A stretch of 64,000 nt of DNA, taken from Marsupella aquatica (lineage: Eukaryota; Marchantiophyta). The first letter of the stretch is position 1. Each line of letters starts with the position of its first letter. Positions 54,161-64,000 of the stretch are shown here, in pieces. Made by a program: the position numbers and the translations under genes. The stretch spans positions 12,276,001 through 12,340,000 of the forward strand of contig OZ316897.1 of NCBI GenBank assembly GCA_973895155.1, read 5' to 3'. The notes beneath the pieces are model-generated. The model did no database searches. It was not told where the DNA came from and was given only the letters and a program-made list of their open reading frames with translations.

Positions 54161-55242
54161 GTAATATTGTTGGCTCAATTGGGCTTTTTTAATAAAAAAG
54201 TTTTTTAAGAGATTTATTAGGGTCTCAGAAATAGCTGAGAAGTAATCGCCCACATAAAAGTATGCAGCTTTTAAGTACTTTGTCAGTAAAAAATACTGTC
54301 ATGGTTTTTTTGTTTGTTTGTAAAACTGCCATGGTTTAGTATATGGATGACAAGTCCACTAAGGTAACCAGGGAAGCCATATACTCAAACCATGACATGT
54401 TTGTAAATACAAAAAAATTGTGACAATATTGTAAAGTGGCAATGTGCTTAAAAGCTGTAAAAGCAGATCATACCTGAAAATTAGTATGTGAAAAGGCAGT
54501 CGATAAGTGTAAGTGATACCAATGTATGTTAATATTTTCCTAGGAGGCAAACTGTGATAGCCAAACCCCATGTTTGAGACACAGTATTAAATTGTTGCAA
54601 AATGATTGCAAATGATTTATAGTTGTCTCTGGGAGTGCGTACTCCAGGGTAGAAACATCTGATGTGCACTAAACGAGATTTACACTTGGTGATCAGTGCA
54701 GAAACGTAGAATTGTACATTTATGGAGAAGGGTGTATGGTTTACATATCTCTGTTAAGTGTGCCATTATTCAGACACCCTGAATTGTATATTGCTGCACT
54801 AAATTTGGTCCTCTACCCTAGAAATGCAACCCTTACGCTACATGCACTTATCAGTGAGTGAATGCCTTACCTATAAGTGTTTATGTATACTTATCAAGGA
54901 ACCAGTTGTTCCTCAAAGCTTGGCGAGGGGGTTCCTAGTCTCATAATCCATAGCCGCCTTTGTCAATTCTCTGAATTTCAAAATCTAGGTGCAAAGGGGG
55001 TGGACGGTTATGTATATGGTAATGGTCCTGTGGTGGGCCATTAGGCATATACTGCCTCACCTATGCCCCCCATTACAGGACCATCTGGCACAGACTAGAA
55101 ACAGCAGTACCACCATCTGACACACAATCTGACTGCATTGCCCTTGCACATTCAAAAACATTATGACCAGATGAATGTCTCAAACCATATACTTACCATT
55201 GGAAATATAGTGGTGATGTGGTAGATCTTGATTGGCCCAAAT

Positions 55243-55300
55243 ACTTCTTTAGTCAACCACTTCCCTTATTAACTTCTTTAGTCAACCACTTCCCTTATTA
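55243..55300. repeat. Perfect 29-bp tandem duplication
   Basis: ACTTCTTTAGTCAACCACTT plus CCCTTATTA occurs twice back to back. Confidence 0.9.
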
Positions 55301-55317
55301 AGGCTTGCTAAGCATGC

Positions 55318-55400
55318 ATGGCATGGGAGGGGTTATGAGCTGTAAACCTCTTGGGCTCACCGCCATCAGGGGTTACAGCTCATAATCCCTCCCACGCCAT
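55318..55400. repeat. Inverted repeat hairpin, 28-bp arms
   Basis: The left arm at 55318-55345 and the right arm at 55373-55400 pair at 26 of 28 positions, around a 27-base loop. The arms read ATGGCATGGGAGGGGTTATG and onward to AGCTGTAA. It could be a tiny foldback transposon or a decayed MITE. Confidence 0.85.
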
Positions 55401-57538
55401 GGGTTACATGGGTTACTATACACCTAATCCTCAACCAGCCTTGCTTAGTGCCAAATTTCAAATTTTTCATATGCAGTAATCCTCTAGCCAGCTTGGCTAG
55501 GGGTTTCCAAGTCTCAAAATCCTCGGCACATCCTCTCCCAGTCAGAAATTGTCATGTGAAAAAGGCACAGCTAACCGATGAGGCTTTTCGCCACTTTTGC
55601 TAGGAATGATGATGACCTCGGTCCATTTGCGGTATTTTTTTTTAGTTCCTCTCTTTTGGTTTTAGAGGTTTCCTTTTGCTCACTTTGTTTGCGTTTGGTT
55701 TTATCCACTTGGGACCTCTTCTGTTTATTCTTTTGTACTCTGTTTGGCCCTTTTTCTGTAAAAAGTTTGTTTTCTCGCATAACCGATGGGGTTATGGATT
55801 GTAGAACTCAAGTAACAGTATTCTAATAACAGTTGAGCAACAATACATTTGGTCACTCTATGTTTGATAATGTGTGGTTTCTTGGGGGCAACGAGATGTA
55901 ACACTCATGAGCTAACCACCCTCTGGGAGTACTGTCCATAACCCCCTCTAGGCCATGGATTACCATTGGCGTAACTTACCCAAAAGAACACAACCCTTCC
56001 CCCATACTAGTTTGGGGTAGCCCACTAAGGTTACATCTCATATCCTCCAAGGAATCACAATATTCCTAGAATGACATTAACCCCCTGAATGTATTGTTGC
56101 TATTTTCATTAGAAAACTTTCAGTTACTAGTTGAGCTGGGCTGGGCTAGCCTGTCACGTTTTGTAGAACTGTCCTGAGGGGGTTACAAAGTCTAATCCTT
56201 GAGAGCTGTTGGGCCACTGGGATTACATCTCATAACCCCCAAGGAATCATAGATTATTACATATAGACCCCCAAATTTCACTCGAGTTTTCCCAGGAGTT
56301 TTCTCATTTTGTATAGCATAACCTGTGCGAGAACCTATGGTCCCGAGGGGCTAGCAGATTGTAGTCCCCAGTTGGCCCACAGTAATATATCAAAACTCCC
56401 AATTAATCTTATATTATTAGATGTAGACCACCCCCCCCCCCCCCCCAAATGCATTGTTGCTCCTGAGCTAGAGTAGCCTCTCCTCATTTTGTGTAGTATA
56501 ATATTTTCTGAGGGGGTCACAGATTGTAATCCCCAAGAGGGGTTATACCTCATTTCCCCCTAAGAAATTATAGATTATTAGAATAGAATTAGACATAGAC
56601 CCCAAATGTATTGTTGCCCTATTTGTATTGGAGAACTTTCAGCTGAGTCAAGTTAATCAGAGGGTTCCGGTTAGAAAGAATTACACCAGGAGTTTACGAT
56701 CCTGCCACTGCCCCACCAGACTTCCTTTCTAAGTTGGGTTCTTATCCATAGCCCACATTCACAATAATTTGATCAATACGGTGGCAGAATTGACACCACT
56801 GTTTAGGGACCTGTTAGGCCGTGAATCAAGAACTATAATACAAGGTTGCGCCTTTTTATGCAGTGGTCATCATTTGAATTTGAAGGGCACAAAAATCAAA
56901 GAATCTGACAAACAGAAGGAATGAACCAAAATTGAATAATGTTTAGTGTGAAGTAAAGAGTGCACGTTTTCCAATCAAGAAATAAAGGGGAATGTCAGGA
57001 ATACCAATGCACAATAATCAAATACTTTCTGGACATATAAGTATAGTACTATCAATGCATAGGAAACCATCCATGCATAGACATAGTACTTTCCATACCT
57101 AGACATTCATATCAAGTACCCCCATGATAATCTATGTCAGTTACAAATTAACTCCTATAATACACACTTGCGCCACTTTTTGAAGTGGTCTGTCATTCAA
57201 AATTTACATTTCCAAGCCAAGTGAAAGAAATCAAATATGCAAAGCAAAGCTTAAGAGAACAAATAAAAATAAACCCACAGCAAAATATGAAGGGAGCAGA
57301 ATATTTCTTGATATTCCTCATCACTTTAGCAGGTAAAGTACTTCCTTTTGATGCCATCATAGTATTCAAAAATACACTCTTTTATCTAATCCCTCCCAGG
57401 CCATTGTCTTATTTGTATTGACCCTATCTCAATGTACACCTGATGTGCATGCAATGCAAGGAAAGTGTATACATCCATTCACCGTGGTACTCATATGAAT
57501 GAAATCATGTTATAAAAACAAATATACTTGGCAAAATT

Positions 57539-57542
<4 letters not shown>

Positions 57543-57578
<36 letters not shown>
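57543..57578. repeat. (AT)n microsatellite
   Basis: About 18 uninterrupted AT units. Confidence 0.96.
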
Positions 57579-57581
<3 letters not shown>

Positions 57582-58049
57582 GATGAGATAACAAGGTGTT
57601 GGGGGCCAAACCACTCTTGGCTGGGGTGACAGGGTTTTGGGACACATATATAAAGGGGGGACAACCACATTTGACAACATCAAAAACTATAATAAGGTGT
57701 TGTGCCTTTTTTTTTGCCATGGTCGTCATTTGAATTACAGGCCAATTTGGGTGTAAGAAATTCAGTATGGAAAAAAACCAAAGCAATAGAGACCAAAAAT
57801 GGCCCTCACACCAGCTCCTGAGGTCAACTTCCATCTGATTGCGGCAAAAGCACCGAGCGGAGGCAAGTAAAATGTTGTGCGGCCAGCCTCTACTACGAGT
57901 GGGGCGACCACCCTACCGCCTTGCTCTGCATGCCAACCGTAGACTGCCGCATTCTTGCGGTCAACCTCCCACCACCCTCCTTCCCCAACCCAATTACCCG
58001 GGGCAGCCCTGCCTCGCCCCACTCTCCCCCTCTTCCCTTCTCCCCTGCC

Positions 58050-58372
58050 CGACTCTTTTTAACGACATATTTTTACTTGACATCTTCTTAACGATATCTG
58101 TCACATAACAACTTCTTTGGTGACACAACTTCTTTGTTTTAATGACATCTTCTTACTTGATGACATCGTTTACATAAAGACCTCTTTGGCGACACAACTT
58201 CTTTTTTTAATGACATCTTTTACATAACAAGATCATTGGCAACACGACCCTGGACACGACCTCTATTTTCTTAACGATATCTTGGGACGACACGACCGGG
58301 AACACGACATCTTTTGTCTTAAGGACATCTTGGCCGACACGACATCTTTTGTGCAACGCACGAGTATTGAGC
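58050..58372. repeat. Degenerate GACATCTTT array, cluster 1
   Basis: The motif ACGACATCTT(T/C) recurs every roughly 15-25 bases with varied fillers (TTACTTGATG, GGCGACA, TACATAAC). The cluster ends TTTTGTGCAACGCACGAGTA then TTGAGCT, the same ending as cluster 2. Confidence 0.8.
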
Positions 58373-58689
58373 TATAATACACTATTGCACCAGAAAATGG
58401 CGTGACCATCATTTGAATTTAACATGATGTTTTGGGTGGGAAGTACCAAAACTGTAAAAAGAAAGGAATAAATCTGGAAAAACTGTCCTCCACTTCTCTC
58501 CCCGCCAACCCTCTCCTCTTGGCCCTCAATGCACAGTGGTGCAACCACGTGTCGCTCTCCTCTCCCCCCCTCCCCGTCGTGCTGCCCTCTTCGGTCTGCT
58601 CCTCTCTCCCTCCAAACTCCAAGTACTCTAAGGAGACAAAGATAACAAAACCTCCAACCCTTAACATCTTAGCTCGCATCTTAGGCACC

Positions 58690-59195
58690 TCAACATCTTT
58701 TTACTTTGTGCCATCTTTGACATAACACCATTGTTTTACTTGACAACATCTTTGGCATCATGACATCTTTCTACTTCACGACATTTTACATGATACAACA
58801 TCTTTTGCGCCATGGTATTTTTTTTAATTTCTGACATCTTTTTACTTCACTACATCTTTGGCACCACGACATCTTTTTACTTCACAACATCTTTGACATA
58901 ACATCATCTTTGGCGCCATGACATATTTATACTCGATGACATTTATTTACTTGATGACATCTTTCACATAACGACATCTTTGGTGACAAAACCTCTTTAT
59001 TCTTAACAAAAAAAAAAATCTTGGCCACATCTTTCACATAACGACATCTTGGGTTACACGACATCTTTTTTCTTATCAACATCTTCACATAACAACATCT
59101 TGGGCATAACGACTTCTTTTTTCTTATCGACATCTTGATCGACACGACATCTTGGCCGACACGACATCTTTTGTGCAACGCACGGGTATTGAGCT
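58690..59195. repeat. Degenerate GACATCTTT array, cluster 2
   Basis: The same motif family over about 500 bp, with many more units, ending TTTTGTGCAACGCACGGGTA then TTGAGCT. The region is not coding on either strand; the open minus-strand frame (58927-59307) is a by-product of the repeat. Confidence 0.8.
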
Positions 59196-59576
59196 CGTTG
59201 GTATATAATGACTTGCTGCTTCCTGAGTGCATGAGTGCCACACCCTCGGTCCTGCCCTTGTGGTGCCCGAGCTCATCCTCCCTCTCATTAGAAGGTTTCG
59301 CTCCCAATAGACGAATTGTAGAAAAAGTTCAGAGTTGTGGAGTGTGTAATGATCCTCCTATGCTGACGATGATAGTGACTAAGTGTAGCGCCAGCATGCC
59401 TCGTCCAAATTACAAGTTTATCCGGTCTAAGGATGTTTTAACTTAAATGTAACCAATATTAGAAGGGCGCCATTTGATTGGATCTTTTGTTTGAACTATT
59501 AAATTTTGTTTAATTGTTCAATTAATTTATTCACATTTTTGTTTGATGATAAAGCTCTGGTTGTATTGCTTCAGGA

Positions 59577-59806
59577 TTTTTAAACGGCTCTTTAATTACC
59601 CCTGTCATTTGGAATATGGGAAGACAAATGGCCCCTTTTATCCACTTTGTTATTTTCACAAGAGTATTTTGACAAACTATGGAAGCTCTGGTGCTTAGGT
59701 TATTTTAAACGGCTCTTTAATTACCCCTGTCATTTGGAATATGGGAAGACAAATTGCCCCTTTTATCCACTTTGTTATTTTCACAAGAGAATTGTGACAA
59801 ACTATG
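59577..59806. repeat. Direct duplication, period 125 bp
   Basis: Two near-identical units, starting TTTTAAACGGCTCTTTAATT at about 59577 and 59702, with a handful of base differences. It is a recent local duplication. Confidence 0.9.
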
Positions 59807-61252
59807 GTACTAAACTAGTATTACCAAGTCTTGAGGAGTGACAATGGTGGTTTAAGACAGGCTATTTTGACACGTCCTCATGCATGAATGGCAATTGTCT
59901 AGTCATTAGGATAATTTCAGTGACACAACACAAAATAGAGTAAAGCTTGGTCAGAGTGTGGCCCTTAGCAGGAGCAGCATGTGGATCCACTTTTGAAACC
60001 CCCCTTGCTCAGGTAGCTGGGGCGGCACCTCAATGTCACAGCCTGTTGCCTTCCTTACCATCTGTTGCCATACCTCTCATAGGCCATCGTTGCTGCCGTC
60101 CACCACCGTTCGCCCCATCTGTTGCCATCCCTCTTATATTTGTCATTGCTGACGGCTGCCACTGTAAACCCTTGTGTTCATTTGTCCTTGTATTTCCATG
60201 GATGGTTATGAGCCTATACCCCCCCCCCCCCCCTGCTAGCTTGGCCTGGGTTTATGAGATTTTGGTCCCCTTGGATATTCCACTTGGAGGGTTATCCAAT
60301 TTCAAGTCCATTGTGGAGGTAAGAGATAGAGTAAACCTACACTCAAGGCTTACATTGGTTAATCCATGATCACTCGGGGCCATAGCTATAACCCCCTGGG
60401 CTCACCCCCCACCCCCCCCCCCCCCCTCAAGGATTACACCCATAACCCCCTTGGAGCCATGGGTTACCCTACACTTCCTGCCGCCTGTTCCTTATCCCGT
60501 GTCTCTTGCCATCTGGTACCCTCCAAGTTCGACATTCGAACTGGGAAACAGAGAACTGCCGCGCATACAGAGTTCTCGACGGCAGAACCACCGGATGGAG
60601 AATGGACGGAATAATGGACGGCAACTATGACTGAAAGTGTTGGAGGGATGGATGAAATGAGAAGAGGGGGTGGACGCTTACTGGGCAAGGTTCCATGGAG
60701 TCAGGGATGGTGAAGGGAAAGACAAGGATGTGCCCAAGGTTCTTGTCGTTTCCACTTTTGACGAGGAAACGAGAATGGAATCGAGAAGAGTCTGAGATTG
60801 AACTCCAATTCAAGGTCGAGTCGCAATTTGTCGCTTTGTGGTTTTCATTGAAAAACGACCGCAGAAATCCGCCCGACCAGGAAATTGTGAGGAAGCCCAG
60901 AGAGAGGAAGGAAGCGCAGTAGCAAATTGGTTTGTTCCGAGAGGTGTGACGGAAGAGTGACAATGTTTGTGGCTGATTTAAGTAAGCCATGGATGTGAGC
61001 GTGGGAGAGATTGCGGTGCTGACCTATTTCGAGCGGACAGCTACAGATTCAATTTTCTTACTTCGGAGGATGATTCTTTAGTAGGATTCAACTGAGAGGG
61101 GCCGCGGATTGGAAACAAGAAGAATTGACGGTCGATTTTCGGCGTGGAGGGTTTTGGAGAAGAAAGGTCATCCTTGAGAAGTAAAATCTGCCAACCTGGG
61201 TCCGGAAAGGGTTTCAGAAAGTGGTCCCGTTGCTCAAGAAGTGCCGGAAGAG
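59807..61252. other. Intergenic and 5' flank of the rhomboid gene
   Basis: It contains C-runs at 60219-60233 and 60405-60426 next to more GGTTATGAG-type fragments. No gene was recognised. The last few hundred bases before 61253 are the likely promoter and leader of the rhomboid gene. Confidence 0.5.
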
Positions 61253-63985
61253 ATGAGGCACGTCGTGACTGAGGTATTTTTGCTTATTGTAATTTTCGTC
61301 CTCGGGTGCAATCGACATTGACTCACAGGTCCTGAACAATGCTTATAAATAGAGATAAGAGAACTTAGTGCATCACTGGTTTGCCAATCAATACTCAATT
61401 ATTCTATTCACAGTTTCAAAGGACTGCAAAATGGCAATGGATGATTCGACAATTTGCATTTCGACCTCGTACAAAACACGATCTGCAAACTGTCAAACAA
61501 GAGACGTGAAAGGTCTTGTGTTGGACGATTTTCCCCAAGTATTTGATTCTGTCAGCAATATCTAAACTCTTTCTTTGCCGCATGAAAAGAGATGAATGCA
61601 CCGAGTGCACACTTTCAGGTGAATGACGAGCCGTAGATATCGGATACGCTTATTCTTCGAACATTTTACTGTTTGATGTCTATGATCAGAATTTGACGAT
61701 TGTGAATCATTCTGTTTAGCTCAAAACTTCCATAACTTTCGTGGTTAGCTCAGAGCATTGTGATTCTATTTTGCCTCCCAATTCCTTATTTCTGTAGGAT
61801 GCATGATGGCTTTAATCACCTCCTGATTCTGAAAACTGAGAACTTAATGACCACACTGTACGGCGCGAATGACATTATTCATCTCCCACGAATGAAACGT
61901 TCAGAAATCCTGTTACTTTAAGGAATATTGGTCGACTATTTCCAATTACTGTCAGGATTGTAACTAGTGTGTTGGAATTGCAGGCAAGCCTAAGCACAAG
62001 AGCACACCAGTGGTGGTCAGGGATTCCGTTTGTCACGGCAGGTCTTGTTGCATTTTGCTCAGTCATATATGTCATACAACTGATCACTGGTTATGACTCA
62101 TATTCCCAAATCTGCATGGAGCCTTACCTGGTGCTGTCGAGATACCAAGGTGAGCTCTATGGAATCCAAGACACGAATGTGAGGACTTCGTTCCGGTAAT
62201 CTGAAAATAATCATTTAGTGTGCATGGTTCATTACTGTATGACCTCCCTATGAACCACGAGATCAGTATGACAGAAAATCTTAGCTCTGGCTTTCACCCA
62301 ATGGAGATTCTTGGAAGCAAACATGGGGCAGATATCTTTGAATTTGACATTTAGCCACATCGGTTGTATACTCATTTCAGAGGACCTAAGATCTTTGCTT
62401 GTTGATTGTTGATTTGCTTGTGATCTTTGGTTCTCAGTTCTCAAAGACAGCCAGGTCTCACGCTCTCTTTACATAACTGAATGGTTTCTTGAAACTATGG
62501 TTGGGCTTCGCAGTTTACAGAGTATTCACGTCCGTGTTCGTCCATGCGTCCATCATCCATGTGGTGTTCAACATGCTCGCACTGGTGCCAATCGGAAGCG
62601 CACTTGAGCGCGTAATGGGCACAGTTCGGTTCTTCCATGTGATTCTGCTACTGATCGTGAGTAATGGTGTCATTCACGTTGGACTGGCATTCTTGGCTGC
62701 CTACAACCCGATCTACCCATATCCAGATTTGTCAGTTGAGTGTGGTATTGGCTTTTCGGGCGTCATATTTGCTTTAATCGTGATTGAGACCAATCTCAGT
62801 GGAACTCAAAATCGCAGGTAATTTGACTGACCTTATTTTTGTTCATACACTGTCCTGCGTCATGTGTGCCAGCGTCCAAATTACTTGGAAGGCCGGTATA
62901 AAAAGATGAATTTCTGAACTTTTCATTCTGTTGGAGTGATTCAATAAATGCCTGCCATTATTGACGATAGCTATGATAGTATTGTCTTGGTGTCGTTACA
63001 ACTAATTTACACATGAATTACCTGTCCGTGCAGCATTTTTGGTTTCTTCACTGTACCAGCAAAGGTGTAAGTTCCTTTCCCTTCTAGTGCATTCTCTGAA
63101 TTAATTTCAGTGTAGACTCTAAATTGATTGAGGAGTTCTCCCCTGAGGTCATAATGACACTTCTCCACCGCAATAAGATTTTGTTTTGGTATGCAAGTCA
63201 ATGTACATGTTTGGGACATTCACTAATTCGAGACATGTGCGATTTAATCATCATTGCAAATTAGTTAGTGCTTCAACCTTGCCTTCGTAAGTTGAATTAT
63301 ACTGCTGTAGTAAGGCTAAATTGTTTTTGGGCTTGAAAGTCTAGTCCCATCACAATGAATGTTCCCTTGAACAAATGCAGCTCATGAAAGGCATGTTAAT
63401 GTTTAAGAATATTGAATTGGATGCCGATGAGACTTGTAGGGGCCTCTGTTAATTAAGGTTGCCTTCAACAAGGAATCTGCACTTAGTTGCCCATTCAATT
63501 GACTTGACTTGGTGTTCGATTGAATTAAATATTTCTATCCCATCTAATGAATGCGTCGTTGGTGATTGATGCAGGTATCCATGGGCTTTACTATTTCTCT
63601 TTCAGTTGCTGATGCCAAGCGTATCTCTTCTGGGGCATCTGAGTGGCATTCTATCCGGATTTGCATGTATGAGCTTTTCGAAGTTTTCCCGAATTCACTT
63701 TTCTCTGCACTGTGTTGGAGTCATAAATGACTAGGTTAATTTGAGTTGACTTTGCGTGGGGAAGCTTGGAAAACTTTCATAGCCACGAGTCGAGCTTTCG
63801 TTTGTGATACATGCTTTCATATTGGACAATTGCTTACGAATTTGTTTTTCAATGAAAGCATATCACTTTATGTCTCAGAATTCTAATATGTCACGCTTAC
63901 AATATGTGCAGACACATTTGGCATGTATGAGAGGGCTCTCTGTGGACCTTCGGCTTACTCAGCTGTGGAGAATGCCACGGCTTTG
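61253..63985 (+). CDS. RBL15: Rhomboid-like intramembrane serine protease (RBL15 type), 5' part
   Basis: Six coding exons are visible: 61253-61273 (MRHVVTE, only seven codons), 61984-62149, 62514-62817, 63034-63066, 63575-63666 and 63912-63985, with GT-AG borders and consistent phases. A donor at 63986 (TTG|GTGAGT) shows the gene continues past the window. Matches to the RBL15 family: HQWWSGIPFVTAG, VIYVIQLITGYDS, FNMLALVPIGSALERVMG, YNPIYPY and GFFTVPAK. The catalytic serine is in GIGFSGVIF (exon 3) and the catalytic histidine in SLLGHLSGILSG (exon 5), so the protease looks competent. RBL15 of Arabidopsis has a C-terminal UBA domain, which would lie outside this window. Rhomboids cleave substrates within the membrane; the substrates of this one are unknown. 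Confidence 0.9.
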
Positions 63986-64000
63986 GTGAGTTGGATTCGT

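Larger units (their letters stand above)
54161..56832. other. Intergenic, rich in GGTTATGAG/TTACATCTCATAACC fold-back fragments
   Basis: Apart from the hairpin at 55318-55400, related fragments occur near 55888, 56031, 56220 and 56512, and again near 60367-60460. A 16-base C-run lies at 56431-56446. No gene was seen. Confidence 0.55.
56833..58420. repeat. Four spaced copies of a roughly 50-bp motif
   Basis: Copies lie at about 56833-56881, 57154-57203, 57687-57736 and 58371-58420. Each has the order CTATAATA(C), a TTG(C/T)GCC core, a T-rich run, then GTGGTCATCATTTGAATTT or a close variant. Spacing is irregular (about 320, 535 and 685 bp), so this is not a simple satellite. Intervening sequences differ. 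Confidence 0.75.

Noticed and set aside
53388-54253. Several long overlapping frames on both strands
   Set aside because: They are products of C-rich composition upstream of the ATI gene. They have no domains and conflict with each other.
58330-59200. Helitron ends at the GTGCAACGCAC hairpins
   Set aside because: The hairpin is followed by TATTGAGCT rather than a CTRR end, and no 5' TC end was identified.

Overview
The window looks like nuclear DNA of a land plant, most likely a seed-free lineage (bryophyte, lycophyte or fern); the species cannot be fixed from the sequence alone. The support is spliced genes with clean GT-AG introns, plant-only families (ankyrin-PGG membrane protein, ATG8-interacting ATI protein, RBL15-type rhomboid), an intronless LRR-Roc-COR gene with a second partial copy nearby, Ty1/Copia retrotransposons, and long AT-rich intergenic stretches. 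Nothing bacterial or organellar was seen.

Layout. 1-5899: a Copia element (Copia-1) with about 1% LTR divergence. Its gag-pol has two in-frame stops and carries a 328-bp TIR transposon with an exact 8-bp target duplication. A second copy of that transposon abuts the 5' LTR at the window edge. 5900-7967: the left arm of an inverted duplication, holding the 5' end of a Roco gene and its upstream DNA; the Roco copy is cut off by Copia-1. 8627-13866: a very young Copia element (Copia-2, minus strand) with an intact 1428-codon gag-pol, LTRs differing at one base, and CTAGT target duplications. 14-22.7 kb: dispersed repeats, a non-LTR retroelement scrap and a satellite of about 95 bp. 23020-25827: a two-exon ankyrin-PGG gene. 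28436-34042: the right arm of the inverted duplication, leading into the complete Roco gene. 37812-40917: a minus-strand gene for an unidentified PH-like protein with a coiled-coil segment. 43-51 kb: intergenic DNA with short tandem repeats. 51349-53312: a minus-strand ATI1/ATI2 homologue. 54-60 kb: repeat-rich DNA with hairpins, a four-copy motif of about 50 bp, and degenerate arrays of a GACATCTTT motif. 61253 to the window end: an RBL15-like rhomboid gene, cut by the window edge.

The host genes look like independent plant genes, not an operon or cluster with one job. The shared theme is membranes and signalling: PGG channel-like protein, Roco GTPase, PH protein, ER/plastid autophagy adaptor, rhomboid. 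No obvious new defence or mobile system was found. The most noteworthy items are the Roco gene with its unfamiliar C-terminal region and in-frame internal duplication, the inverted duplication of its 5' end, and the nested, datable transposons. Exon borders are manual readings of splice signals and frame.
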